From the NCBI GenBank assembly GCA_029552745.1, contig JAKPDK010000172.1:62001-126000 (forward strand): a stretch of 64,000 nucleotides of DNA, given 5' to 3'. This stretch comes from Candidatus Hydrogenedentota bacterium (lineage in GTDB: Bacteria > Hydrogenedentota > Hydrogenedentia > Hydrogenedentales > SLHB01). Every line of letters begins with the position of its first letter. Positions within the stretch are counted from its first letter, which is position 1. The translations under genes were made by a program, and so were the position numbers. Positions 1-8,415 of this stretch are shown one piece after another. The notes beneath the pieces were generated by a model. It was not told the origin of the DNA. It saw only the letters and a list, made by a program, of their open reading frames with translations, and ran no database searches.

Positions 1-124
1 TCAAAATCACATGCGGTCATAGGTCCTTTGTCAAAACCTTTTTTGTACGTCGTGATCCAAACCTTGGTTCGTGCTATTCTGATTCGGTAGAGATCTATTT
101 TCACATAACAGAAAGGAGTCTTCA

Positions 125-544
125 ATGGGCGTCAAGAAAAGGCAGATCATAGCGGTTGCTCTTTTAGCAGCGTTAATCGTCTTCGGAAGCACGCGGTTCC
201 TGCTACTCAAGGCTGGTTATCGCGACGAAGAAGCTTCACTGAAAGAACGGGTAAAAGAATACGAGCAGCAATTAGCCGCTATTCTCACGGAGCATGGTAT
301 AAATGCGAACGACTTCAGTATTACAACTCGATTCTTCATTTATCCCGAGTTTTACGTTTACGGCGACCCAGTGGGGTTACAAAAGACCACGGTGAAATTC
401 AAAGACAAATCAGGCAAGGAACACGTCCTCAGCGAAACCCGAAAAGGTTGGTACCATGACGGAACTTGGACGGGGGTTCTACCTCCCCGGCTAGATTATA
501 AATCCCTCGAAGAGCAACTCCGTGACGCGGTGTCATCGTCGTAG
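125..544 (+). CDS. Hypothetical single-pass membrane protein
   Basis: The product has 139 residues and I do not recognise its family. A short basic start (VKKRQ) is followed by one hydrophobic segment at about residues 8-28, so the remaining 110 residues are probably exported and membrane-anchored. The soluble part is charged at first, possibly helical to about residue 60, and then has a beta-rich look with several Lys/Thr-rich strands. The ATG is supported by the ribosome-binding site GAAAGGAG about 8 bases upstream. It stands alone, convergent with the prepilin gene, whose terminator lies between the two. An uncleaved signal-anchor protein is the most that can be said. Confidence 0.6.
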   Translation: MGVKKRQIIAVALLAALIVFGSTRFLLLKAGYRDEEASLKERVKEYEQQLAAILTEHGINANDFSITTRFFIYPEFYVYGDPVGLQKTTVKFKDKSGKEHVLSETRKGWYHDGTWTGVLPPRLDYKSLEEQLRDAVSSS

Positions 545-593
545 AACGTGTGCTAGCCGTTGGGAATGCGGTGCCGTCTCCGGCCACATTACT

Positions 594-634
594 CAAAAAG
601 ACCAGCGCTACGGGGGTCTTTTCCCCGTAGCGCT
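594..634 (-). terminator. Rho-independent terminator of the prepilin gene
   Basis: A perfect 12-bp stem (AGCGCTACGGGG at 604-615, complement at 623-634) encloses a 7-base loop. On the minus strand it is followed by GGTCTTTTTGAG, giving a T5 tract. There is no T tract on the plus strand, so it mainly serves the minus-strand prepilin gene ending at 666. Confidence 0.8.
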
Positions 635-665
635 GATCGACCCTACGTGAGGCGATTCGATCGCG

Positions 666-1149
666 TTAGTTCAGTGGCGGCGAGCTTGCCGTAGGCGCTG
701 AACCATCAGCGGTGAAACGAATCACACCCGACTCGTCCACGAAGTACTGCCGATAACCCGTTCTACCAACAGCCTGCGGGATGCCCGTGCACGTGTAAGC
801 CGGCAATGTGGTCGCGCTACCCAGAGTCACAGTAACTGTGAAGTTGTAACCGTGTTTCGCGCCAGCGCCCAAAACCGCATCGATAAACGGCGGGGTGGTA
901 CCGGCACCGTCCGGGTTCGCTAACTGCGCCATAGTCACCTACCCCATCAGCGTCAGCGTCAACAAAGCCCGCTGTCTGGAAACCTACCTCACCGGTAGAA
1001 ATGATGCGCATAGCGCCGGCCGCATTTGCCTCATTCGCACTCATGCGAGAACGAAGCAAGTTCGGTATTGCGATTGCCGCAATAATCGCGATAATCGCTA
1101 CCACAATCATCAGCTCAATCAACGTGAAACCTTTAGTTTTCATACTCAA
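666..1149 (-). pseudogene. Type IV prepilin / pseudopilin-like gene with internal frameshift
   Basis: The first part begins with a short basic leader, the prepilin peptidase site KGFTLIEL and the hydrophobic spine MIVVAIIAIIAAIAIPN, and continues as a pilin helix with LLRSRMSANEANAAGA. After the segment DADADGVGDYG near position 930 the frame is lost. The homologous continuation (AQLANPDGAGTTPPFID, then a beta-rich C-terminus ending TADGSAPTASSPPLN) is in the +1 frame and runs to the stop at 666. Joined, the protein would be about 160 residues, normal for a small major pilin. The start has a strong AGGAGGG site, a sigma-54 promoter lies upstream and a terminator downstream, so the locus still looks like an active transcription unit. 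A small deletion or an assembly error would both explain the break. Confidence 0.75.
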
Positions 1150-1238
1150 ACCCTCCTAGTTGCTTCCTTTGAAACAATCCGACTGGCAAACCTTTATTGC
1201 TGCCGGACACGTTCGTTCAACTTTCTGTTTTAGATGAG

Positions 1239-1255
1239 AGCAACCCGCGTGCCGA
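1239..1255 (-). promoter_or_regulatory. Sigma-54 promoter of the prepilin gene
   Basis: The minus strand reads TCGGCACGCGGGTTGCT, which matches the consensus TTGGCACG-N4-TTGCT at every defined position except one. GG and GC are separated by exactly 10 bases. The predicted start is near 1228, giving an 80-base leader. Pilin genes are commonly under RpoN control in other bacteria. The match is seen directly; activity is inferred. Confidence 0.8.
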
Positions 1256-1362
1256 ATGATTAATAAAAACATAAACCATTATTTTACAATGACTTACGTC
1301 ATTTTCTCCGTTTCGACTCTTACGGAAACTGAAGGAAACGTGACGACACGCACGATACCCAA

Positions 1363-1379
1363 GTGACAATTTTTGTCAC
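1363..1379. promoter_or_regulatory. Inverted repeat, candidate enhancer site for a sigma-54 activator
   Basis: GTGACAA-N3-TTGTCAC is a perfect 7-bp inverted repeat. Its centre lies about 143 bases upstream of the predicted prepilin transcription start, in the range used by bacterial enhancer-binding proteins. A near-identical repeat sits at the same distance from the other sigma-54 promoter of this window (33989-34004). Confidence 0.5.
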
Positions 1380-1441
1380 CTACCTAGCCTCTCAAAAGGG
1401 AGCAATGAGAAAACGAGAAACAGGTTGCCTGGCACGCAGGA

Positions 1442-2965
1442 CTATTTGATGGGGATTTCAGAACGGGTTCGCGCGTTCAAAATACGAATGTCACGAATAT
1501 GAAAATCGGAAACAGACTCCACCTCGATGTTTCGCTCGAATTGGCGCGAAACGGCGTCCAGAAGGTCTTTGTTCTCCGTCTTGAGTCTACGGGCAACATC
1601 CGGATGAACCTGTAGAATGACGTGTTTCTCGCGCGTCTCTGAGAAGAGGCTACGCAGACGCCTCAACACAGAAAAAGTCACCGTCGTGACGGAACGGACC
1701 ATCCCGCTGCCATCGCAATAGGGACACGGTTGAGAAAGGGCTTTCAATAAGTTGTGCCGGACACGTTTGCGGGTCATTTCTATCATGCCCAGCTCGCTGA
1801 TTTCCGAAATCGTTGTCTGGGCACGATCTTTTTTCAGGCATTCACTCAACTTTCGAATGAGTTCTTTGCGATTTCGTTCCAACTGCATATCAATAAAGTC
1901 AATAACGATGATACCGCCGAGGTCGCGCAAACGTACCTGCCTCGCTATTTCTTCCGCGGCTTCGATGTTCGTGCGAAATGCTGTTTCCTCCAAATGAGTT
2001 GTACCCGTAAAACGCCCACTGTTCACATCAATGGCAATCAACGCCTCTGTCTGATCGATATACAAATACCCTCCGCTTTTGAGCGGGACCTTTCTCTGGA
2101 GCGCTTTTTCAATTTCGCCCTCGAGTTCCATTTTGTCAAAGAGCGGTTTCTTGCCCCGATACAGACGAACGCGACGCCGCAAGTTCGGCGCAAAACCATC
2201 CAAAAAACTTAAGATGCGTGAGTACTCCGTCTCGCTGTCGATCGTAAGACGTTGTATGTCTGTCGTAAAACAATCGCGTACCAAGCGCAAAATCGGGCTT
2301 AAATCTTCATGCAACAGACAGGGTGCCTTGACAGAGTTCATCTTTGACTTGATTTTTTCCCAGAGCTTGGTCACATAACGCAAGTCAGCCAGGAAATCCG
2401 CCTTCTGCTTGCCTTCCCCAGCAGTTCGTAAGATTAGGCCACCCTCTTTGGGACGAATGGACTGCAAGATCTTCTTCAACCGGTCACGTTCTTGTTCGTC
2501 CTCAATCTTACGAGAGATGCCTATGTTGTTCACGGTAGGCATATACACCACGTATCTGCCGGGAAGAGTTACGTAATTCGTCAGCCTGACCCCTTTTGTT
2601 CCCAGAGTATCTTTGCTGACTTGCACCATGATTTCCTGACCTTTTCGCAGTATCTTCTCGATTCCAACTTGTCTTGACCGACGGATATTTCCGTGCGCCT
2701 TGGCTGTGCCATTTTCATAAACAAAATCCCCCTCCACATCGGGGGTGGCTATGTCGGATATGTAAAGAAACCCGTTCTTTTCAAACCCGATATCTACAAA
2801 TGCAGCCTGAATACCCTGAACAACCGAATCAACCCTCCCTTTGTAGATGTTCCCAACAACGCTGCGGCTTTCCTGGCGCTCGACAGCAAGCTCCGTCAAT
2901 CTTTTATCTTCAAGAAGCGCAATGCGCGTCTCCAGTGGCTCCACATTGATGACATATTCTTTCAT
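1442..2965 (-). CDS. rng: Ribonuclease G/E family endoribonuclease
   Basis: This is a single-strand-specific endoribonuclease of the RNase E/G family that matures rRNA and decays mRNA. The 507 residues match RNase G length and lack the long C-terminal scaffold of RNase E. An S1 RNA-binding domain lies at about 38-110 (GNIYKGRVDSVVQGIQAAFV). The two metal-binding aspartates are in AIDVNSGRFTG (about 310) and VIDFIDM (about 353). The zinc-link CPYCDGSG is near 411. The ATG overlaps the stop of the upstream DUF2344 gene by 4 bases, so the two are translationally coupled. DUF2344 proteins next to Rne/Rng occur in several phyla. Nothing in the sequence suggests loss of activity. Confidence 0.96.
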   Translation of the reverse strand: MKEYVINVEPLETRIALLEDKRLTELAVERQESRSVVGNIYKGRVDSVVQGIQAAFVDIGFEKNGFLYISDIATPDVEGDFVYENGTAKAHGNIRRSRQVGIEKILRKGQEIMVQVSKDTLGTKGVRLTNYVTLPGRYVVYMPTVNNIGISRKIEDEQERDRLKKILQSIRPKEGGLILRTAGEGKQKADFLADLRYVTKLWEKIKSKMNSVKAPCLLHEDLSPILRLVRDCFTTDIQRLTIDSETEYSRILSFLDGFAPNLRRRVRLYRGKKPLFDKMELEGEIEKALQRKVPLKSGGYLYIDQTEALIAIDVNSGRFTGTTHLEETAFRTNIEAAEEIARQVRLRDLGGIIVIDFIDMQLERNRKELIRKLSECLKKDRAQTTISEISELGMIEMTRKRVRHNLLKALSQPCPYCDGSGMVRSVTTVTFSVLRRLRSLFSETREKHVILQVHPDVARRLKTENKDLLDAVSRQFERNIEVESVSDFHIRDIRILNARTRSEIPIK

Positions 2966-3612
2966 AACCCCTCCACAACAAACGCCCGAGGGAAATAGAT
3001 CGGTACAAAGCGAATATCCGTCCTCTCAATCACAAAGTCACCGCATAATGACTGGGGAATATCAAAAACAGACTCAAGCACTTCCTCAGGTTTGAGAATC
3101 CCTTGAGGGCTAACCGCCAAACAAAGACGTACCCTTTCCTCGGTTACTTCCAATAGGGACACCATTTCTTTCAGATTGAATAAAGTTTCCCGGTCCTTTT
3201 TCTTTCGAACGTACGGCCAAGAAGGTTCCGTTCGGAATCTATCCACATGGACAGGGTCAAACTGCCCGTCGATAGTATAACAAAAAGCGGCGATGGAGGC
3301 TCTCAGATGGGGGGCTGTGGGAGGAATACGCCGTGCCCAAAGCACAGCAATTCCTTCCGGCAATACTTCTGCCAAACGTTGTTTAAATTCGTGGGACGTG
3401 ATAGGCCGAAGAATGTCCATGTCCACATATTCGCAACGACTCGTATATCCTAAGGGTAAAGGCGGCCCAGACACGATACGATAAGGGGTTTCTGCACGAT
3501 TCCCTCGAGCAATGGGCAAATTGGCTTGCGCGACCGCAGTGTGAAGTAGGCGTACAAACTCCGGATGTGACAGGTGCCTCCAGCTGGCTCCCCTCGCCAA
3601 TCGAACTCTCAT
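2962..3612 (-). CDS. DUF2344 (TIGR03936) radical-SAM-linked protein
   Basis: The sequence MRVRLARGASWRHLSHPEF and the following PLPLGYTSRCEYVDMDI are typical of the DUF2344 family. These proteins normally sit beside, or are fused to, a B12-binding radical SAM protein (TIGR03960), and their function is unknown. Here rodA is immediately upstream and the radical SAM partner is absent from the window. The family start is best matched by the ATG at 3612. The frame stays open to a TTG at 3636, so the start is uncertain. The stop overlaps the start of rng by 4 bases, suggesting a link to RNA or ribosome metabolism. Length (216 residues) is normal. Confidence 0.8.
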   Translation of the reverse strand: MRVRLARGASWRHLSHPEFVRLLHTAVAQANLPIARGNRAETPYRIVSGPPLPLGYTSRCEYVDMDILRPITSHEFKQRLAEVLPEGIAVLWARRIPPTAPHLRASIAAFCYTIDGQFDPVHVDRFRTEPSWPYVRKKKDRETLFNLKEMVSLLEVTEERVRLCLAVSPQGILKPEEVLESVFDIPQSLCGDFVIERTDIRFVPIYFPRAFVVEGL

Positions 3613-3646
3613 CCGCGGCACCAACCCATCTCCCAAAACTCTTTTT

Positions 3647-4915
3647 CTATTGGAAAAATCGTTTCCGCACCTGAATACTCAAGAGGCATCCTACGCACAA
3701 ACATGTGGTGATATAAAAAGAACCCCCATAACTCAAGAAAGGCAAGGGCATTCCCGTCACCGGCAGCAACCCCACGGTGACCGCCATATTTGTAAAAGCA
3801 TGAAATGCTAAAAGGCTCGCACAGCCCACTCCCAGCAAACGTCCCGCAGGATCAGGACATGAAAACGCCAAACTCAGTCCCCGCTGGAAGAACAACAAGA
3901 ATAAGACTATGACCGCTGTCGCTCCAACAAACCCCCATTCTTCTGCGAGAAGCGCAAAAATAAAATCAGTATGAAAATCGGGCAAGAAACTCAAGTGCGT
4001 CTGCGTACCTTTTAAGAAACCTTTTCCTGCCAGCTGACCGCTACCGACGGTGATCCGTGCTTGCAAGGCATGATAACCGGTCTTCTTCGGGTCAGGATTG
4101 GGTAATATAAAGGTCAATATCCGTTGTACTTGCGTCTCTTTCAGTTTTATGCCCAGAGGATAATGCTTGGCGTTATACGCCTCAGGGCCAATTTCCTCAT
4201 AATCAAGGGCTTGATTAATAACCACTGTCGCAGGAAACAACACCAGGAGTCCCAAAAGAAAGAAGTGCAACAAACGACACCCGGCAATATACAGCATAAT
4301 CAACGCTGCGGGTAAGAGCGCTACCGCTGTACTTAGGCTGGGCTGCAAGAAAATAAGCCCACAGGGAATGGCAACCAACACAAACGCAAACAACAAATAG
4401 CCAAGTTTCTGTAACTTGGGACCGACTCTCGAACCATACCACGCCAACATAAATATAAGGCCCAGCTTGCTAAATTCAGAAGGTTGAATTCGGATAAGTC
4501 CCAAATCCAACCAACGACGGGCACCCCGCACCGCATATCCCAGAGGAGAAAATAAGGTCAATACCAACATCGCCACAATGACTATATAGACAACGGGACC
4601 GATGGCTACAAGAAACCTGTAGTCGAGGCAAGCTACGACAACTGCACACAAAACCCCAATACCCAGAAAACCAATTTGTTTTCCAGAGTACCCCGTGAAC
4701 AATTTCCAAAAGATTTGCGAAAAGGTTGACTTTTCAGTTTCGGTGCCCAATACCGACGACGCACCGTAACTGGCACTATATTGAGTCAGCACCCCTACAA
4801 AAGCCAGAACCAGGGTCAATAAGACAATAAACGCATCCACCCTCTTCAGGTTTCGGATGTTAAAGACGCGCACATCAGCGTCGAGTAGATCGGTCTCTTC
4901 AATTCGAAGGCTCAT
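3647..4915 (-). CDS. rodA: RodA-type SEDS peptidoglycan glycosyltransferase
   Basis: RodA polymerises lipid II glycan strands during cell elongation, together with PBP2. The 422-residue product has about ten membrane segments and the SEDS hallmarks PSEFSKLGLI, QPSLSTAV and, near the C-terminus, PLPFLSYGGS. I chose the ATG at 4915 because it forms an ATGA overlap with the end of mrdA and gives the usual RodA length; the frame remains open to 5089 but that extension lies inside mrdA and has no RodA character. It is the last gene of the mreB-mreC-mreD-mrdA-rodA series and is followed 34 bases later by the DUF2344 gene. Confidence 0.95.
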   Translation of the reverse strand: MSLRIEETDLLDADVRVFNIRNLKRVDAFIVLLTLVLAFVGVLTQYSASYGASSVLGTETEKSTFSQIFWKLFTGYSGKQIGFLGIGVLCAVVVACLDYRFLVAIGPVVYIVIVAMLVLTLFSPLGYAVRGARRWLDLGLIRIQPSEFSKLGLIFMLAWYGSRVGPKLQKLGYLLFAFVLVAIPCGLIFLQPSLSTAVALLPAALIMLYIAGCRLLHFFLLGLLVLFPATVVINQALDYEEIGPEAYNAKHYPLGIKLKETQVQRILTFILPNPDPKKTGYHALQARITVGSGQLAGKGFLKGTQTHLSFLPDFHTDFIFALLAEEWGFVGATAVIVLFLLFFQRGLSLAFSCPDPAGRLLGVGCASLLAFHAFTNMAVTVGLLPVTGMPLPFLSYGGSFYITTCLCVGCLLSIQVRKRFFQ

Positions 4916-6903
4916 GGCACACTTTCCGACCGCGCCACCATCATGATCTCCTGCGCGCGCTGCTGATAGAAAAACTCTATCAAGTCTCGGGCTATCGGGG
5001 CTGCGCCCGTGCTTCCGTGCAATCCATGTTCGTAGAGCACGCAGACCGCTATCCGGGGTTCCCTGTCCAAAACACCCGCAACAAACCACGCATGGGCGCG
5101 TTTTGCATAAGGGATGAGATGTTCATCCTTCTCACTGTAACTTTCACTGATTACTTGTGCCGTGCCCGTCTTGCCGATCACATACATTCCTTGGATATCG
5201 GCCAAACGTCCTGTACCGCTCGGATAATCCTGTTTGACCACACATTGCCTCATCCCTTCGCGAACAATCTCAATAGTCTTCTCATGGATCAACGGTTCCG
5301 AGACCCTCCCGGGACTATCGAGATTTAAAAAGGGGGTCACACGCCTTCCACCATTCACTACTGAGGCCGTGAGTACCGCAAGTTGAAGGGGAGTCAGCAC
5401 ACAATGACCCTGTCCGATAGCCACATTGATCGTCTCTCCGAGCTGCCATCGTCGGTTCCACTGGTCCAGTTTAGCAAATTGGGGCGCCGTCGCTTTCCAT
5501 TCGGGGGACGGCACCAACCCGGCGATCTCCCCGGGTAAATCGATGCCCGTCAACTCTCCCAATCCCAATTTGGACGCCCATGATTTGATTTTGTCTATTC
5601 CCAAGTTCTTTCCCACATTGTAAAAAAAGACATCACAAGATACCGTCAACGCCTGAACCACGTTCACTGCTCCATGCCCACTGGGTTTCCAACATCCCCA
5701 TCGGGCTTTTCCCAAGTAAAAATGGCCTGGACAAACAAATGTCGTGTTTGGCGTTATAACCCCTTCCTCCAACGCCGCAATTGCCACAAGAACCTTGAAT
5801 GCCGAACCCGGCGGATACTGCTCTTGAAATGCACGATGACGCATAGGACGGAGGCGTCTGTCGGTCAAAAGTCTTGCTCGAGCCGACAAGCCATCTTGGC
5901 CTAACTGCAACCCTTCCTTATCCACAAAAACGTTCGGATCATATCCGGGCACACTCGCCAAGGCATAAACCTCCCCCGTATCGGCATTCAAAACGACTAT
6001 GGCGCCCCGCGGAGGTTCATAACGGATCTCCCCAGTCGCCCTATCTTTCTCTTGCACAACTGGAATTTGTTTCAGAAGTTCCTCTGCCTTCTGCTGCAAT
6101 CCCACGTCCAAAGATATGCGAATGGACCTGCCCGAAATTGCTGGAACGTTATACTCGACTGGGACGACGCGCCCCAATTGATCCCATACGGTCAGTGGTG
6201 TCCCAAAAGGATCTGTTCGGAGTTGCGGCACGCCCTGATTGAACAGCGTCACCACCATGAGCCCGTCCTTGCCTCGCAGCATGGGCTCATACTGTGCTTC
6301 CAGCCCGGAACGTCCCATCACATCGCCAAGTCGGTACTCAGGTCGTTCCTTGAGCTCTTCTTTATTCAATTCATTGAGCCAACCCATGACTTGGCCAGCC
6401 GTTTCCCCGTAAAGATACCGCCGCTGTGGCCGCGCCACGGCAAAAACACCCGGCAGGAATACAGACAACTCCTCAATCCGTTTCAGCTCCGTTTGAGTAA
6501 CATCGCGCTTCACAGGGATCTGGGTGTATGGCTTTTTTCTGTAGGTGGCGATGTCTGCAGCCAACTTTTCCGCACTAATTCCGACAAGGTATTCCAACCG
6601 CTTACAGACCTCCTGCTCTTGTCCCTCGCATTCCTTGGGGACGAGAAAGATGTCATAGCCGGCGCGGTTGCCAGCAAATACGATGTCAGGAGTGCGGCCA
6701 TAGATCGCTCCCCGCTGTGCTTTCAACGGAATTTCCCTTAATCGATTACGCTCCGCTTTATCGGCATAATAGGGACCTTGATCGATCTGTAGATATCCCA
6801 GTCGGAGAATGAGGACAACCGCAACCGCATACAAAGCCCCGATCAAAATATAGGAGCGTAGAGTAAAAGGAAGTGGAAGTTTGTTTTCTCGTGATGCGTT
6901 CAT
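4912..6903 (-). CDS. mrdA: Penicillin-binding protein 2 (peptidoglycan transpeptidase)
   Basis: PBP2 is the class B transpeptidase of the elongasome. The 663 residues begin with a cytoplasmic stretch and one signal-anchor at about 17-37, then the dimerisation (pedestal) domain. The catalytic motifs are in order: SAFK (about 365) as SxxK, SCDV (about 422) as the SxN-position motif, and KTGTAQ (about 577). The second motif reads S-C-D, as in many PBP2 proteins. Both ends overlap neighbours by 4 bases (mreD upstream, rodA downstream), indicating tight co-translation. Confidence 0.95.
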   Translation of the reverse strand: MNASRENKLPLPFTLRSYILIGALYAVAVVLILRLGYLQIDQGPYYADKAERNRLREIPLKAQRGAIYGRTPDIVFAGNRAGYDIFLVPKECEGQEQEVCKRLEYLVGISAEKLAADIATYRKKPYTQIPVKRDVTQTELKRIEELSVFLPGVFAVARPQRRYLYGETAGQVMGWLNELNKEELKERPEYRLGDVMGRSGLEAQYEPMLRGKDGLMVVTLFNQGVPQLRTDPFGTPLTVWDQLGRVVPVEYNVPAISGRSIRISLDVGLQQKAEELLKQIPVVQEKDRATGEIRYEPPRGAIVVLNADTGEVYALASVPGYDPNVFVDKEGLQLGQDGLSARARLLTDRRLRPMRHRAFQEQYPPGSAFKVLVAIAALEEGVITPNTTFVCPGHFYLGKARWGCWKPSGHGAVNVVQALTVSCDVFFYNVGKNLGIDKIKSWASKLGLGELTGIDLPGEIAGLVPSPEWKATAPQFAKLDQWNRRWQLGETINVAIGQGHCVLTPLQLAVLTASVVNGGRRVTPFLNLDSPGRVSEPLIHEKTIEIVREGMRQCVVKQDYPSGTGRLADIQGMYVIGKTGTAQVISESYSEKDEHLIPYAKRAHAWFVAGVLDREPRIAVCVLYEHGLHGSTGAAPIARDLIEFFYQQRAQEIMMVARSESVP

Positions 6904-7409
6904 TCGGTCACAATGACGGGTGCCGTCCAGAATCTTCCGACAATTCGTTCCACCAACCCAAAAACTACCGGCGTCAGTAAAGATGTGTAAAATGCCGCCG
7001 GAATAACCTCAGCAAGAATCAAACTGACTATCGGAATGGTTGGTTTCAACACATATTCGATTCCTAGGAAGAACAAACCGCCGCACAACCCCGATAAGAA
7101 CACGAGCCCCACCTTCACGACAGGGTGCTCCGTCACAAGCCGCGTACTCACCCTCCCCACAATATATCCAACAATGGCAAGTCCTAGGATGTGATGACCT
7201 ACAAGCGTATCGCCTGCCACGTCTTGAAATAACCCACCCAACACGGCGGTGAACATCGCCCATTCTTCACCCTCTCGCAACGCAAAATAGACTACCAGGA
7301 GCACCATCATATCCGGTAAAACGCCAAAAAGCCGCAACTTTTCCCATAACGTTGTTTCCAGCAAGGCGGCAAAAACAACCATTGCAAACCAAACTACATA
7401 CTTTCGCAT
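6900..7409 (-). CDS. mreD: Rod shape-determining protein MreD
   Basis: A 169-residue polytopic inner-membrane protein with about five hydrophobic segments and the MreD-like region LRLFGVLPDMMVLLVVYFAL followed by GLFQDVAGDTLVGHHILGL. MreD is poorly conserved, so the call rests equally on position between mreC and mrdA. It helps link the MreBC cytoskeleton to peptidoglycan synthesis. The start overlaps nothing upstream (64-base gap to mreC), and the stop overlaps the mrdA start by 4 bases. Confidence 0.9.
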   Translation of the reverse strand: MRKYVVWFAMVVFAALLETTLWEKLRLFGVLPDMMVLLVVYFALREGEEWAMFTAVLGGLFQDVAGDTLVGHHILGLAIVGYIVGRVSTRLVTEHPVVKVGLVFLSGLCGGLFFLGIEYVLKPTIPIVSLILAEVIPAAFYTSLLTPVVFGLVERIVGRFWTAPVIVTE

Positions 7410-7473
7410 ATCTAATTATCGCTTCTTGTGACGTCAACCTCGCAAACACACCAAAAATCAAACATACCGAAAC

Positions 7474-8403
7474 TCATGGCGCTAACTGTTCCTGCAGGGT
7501 TCTCAAGTCTGGCAAGGGGTCACCCCCAACCCGAAACTCGTCAACCGTAACAGAGCCCTCTTGACCAGTCAGATCTGCAGGATTTCGTTGAAAACGTTTT
7601 AGTAAGAAAAGCTCTTCCACCGCATAGATGTTTGCAGATGGTGCGACATAAGCACCCTGCAAGAGGGCGCCCCCTCCAAAACGTGCCGTGACTTTGCCTA
7701 TAGGAATGTTCGGCGGAAACACAGGCCCCCCGCTTGTCACAACCAAATCGCCTATTTGAACATCGTCTTTCATATCGATGTATTGCATCCGGCAAATATG
7801 CGTAAAATCACTTCCACTCCCATGAACCATTCCCATCACACGGTTTCGCGCAATCATGGCTCCCACCCGGCACTCGGCGTTGTGTAACGTATAAACATAA
7901 GACTGAAACGGCTCCACTTTAGCCACAACCCCCACCACCCCATCGGGCGTTATGGCACACATCATGGGCACAATGCCTTGCAGCTCCCCCACGTCGATTA
8001 CCAACGTTCCTTCAAATCTACCAATAACTTTTGCAGGCAAAAGTACGAATCGGCTCTCCGCACGCTGAAAGTCCAACATGGTACGAAGCCGCCGGTTCTC
8101 CGCCCACAACTCCCGAAGCGTCGCTTCGTCAAGTGTGGTCTCTGCGAGACGCGCCTTTAAGTCTTGTACTTCTTTTCTGGCTTCGTGATAGGAAAAGACC
8201 AATCCGGAAGTATAAGACAGGGCATCCTCCACCATACGGAAACCCTTCTGAAAGGGATAGACCACTACAGAAACGCCGGAACGAAGTGCCTCAAAAATCT
8301 TGGCGCCTCGAAAACCCACGCCCAACGAAGAAAGACACAAAACGACTATCGCCGCTAGAAGGAACGCGGCACGATTCCGCTGTATGCGTCGGAGAGTGAA
8401 CAA
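7474..8403 (-). CDS. mreC: Rod shape-determining protein MreC
   Basis: MreC is the periplasmic scaffold of the elongasome. The 309-residue product has one N-terminal membrane segment (about 13-30), a coiled coil rich in Arg/Glu/Leu (about 65-105) and two beta domains, with the family motif GVVAKVEPFQSYVYTLHNAE in the first and a VTSGG..FPPNIPIGKV segment in the second. The first codon appears to be TTG, 12 bases after the mreB stop; no better internal Met exists before the membrane segment. The C-terminal tail (after about 275) is less conserved and acidic. Confidence 0.94.
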   Translation of the reverse strand: MFTLRRIQRNRAAFLLAAIVVLCLSSLGVGFRGAKIFEALRSGVSVVVYPFQKGFRMVEDALSYTSGLVFSYHEARKEVQDLKARLAETTLDEATLRELWAENRRLRTMLDFQRAESRFVLLPAKVIGRFEGTLVIDVGELQGIVPMMCAITPDGVVGVVAKVEPFQSYVYTLHNAECRVGAMIARNRVMGMVHGSGSDFTHICRMQYIDMKDDVQIGDLVVTSGGPVFPPNIPIGKVTARFGGGALLQGAYVAPSANIYAVEELFLLKRFQRNPADLTGQEGSVTVDEFRVGGDPLPDLRTLQEQLAP

Positions 8404-8415
8404 GGATGCTCAGTT

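Noticed and set aside
1150-1238. Cyclic di-GMP riboswitch in the prepilin leader
   Set aside because: Such riboswitches are known before pilin genes, but I found none of the conserved core motifs in this 80-base leader.
4916-5089. N-terminal extension of rodA
   Set aside because: It lies inside mrdA in another frame and lacks hydrophobic or RodA-like sequence.
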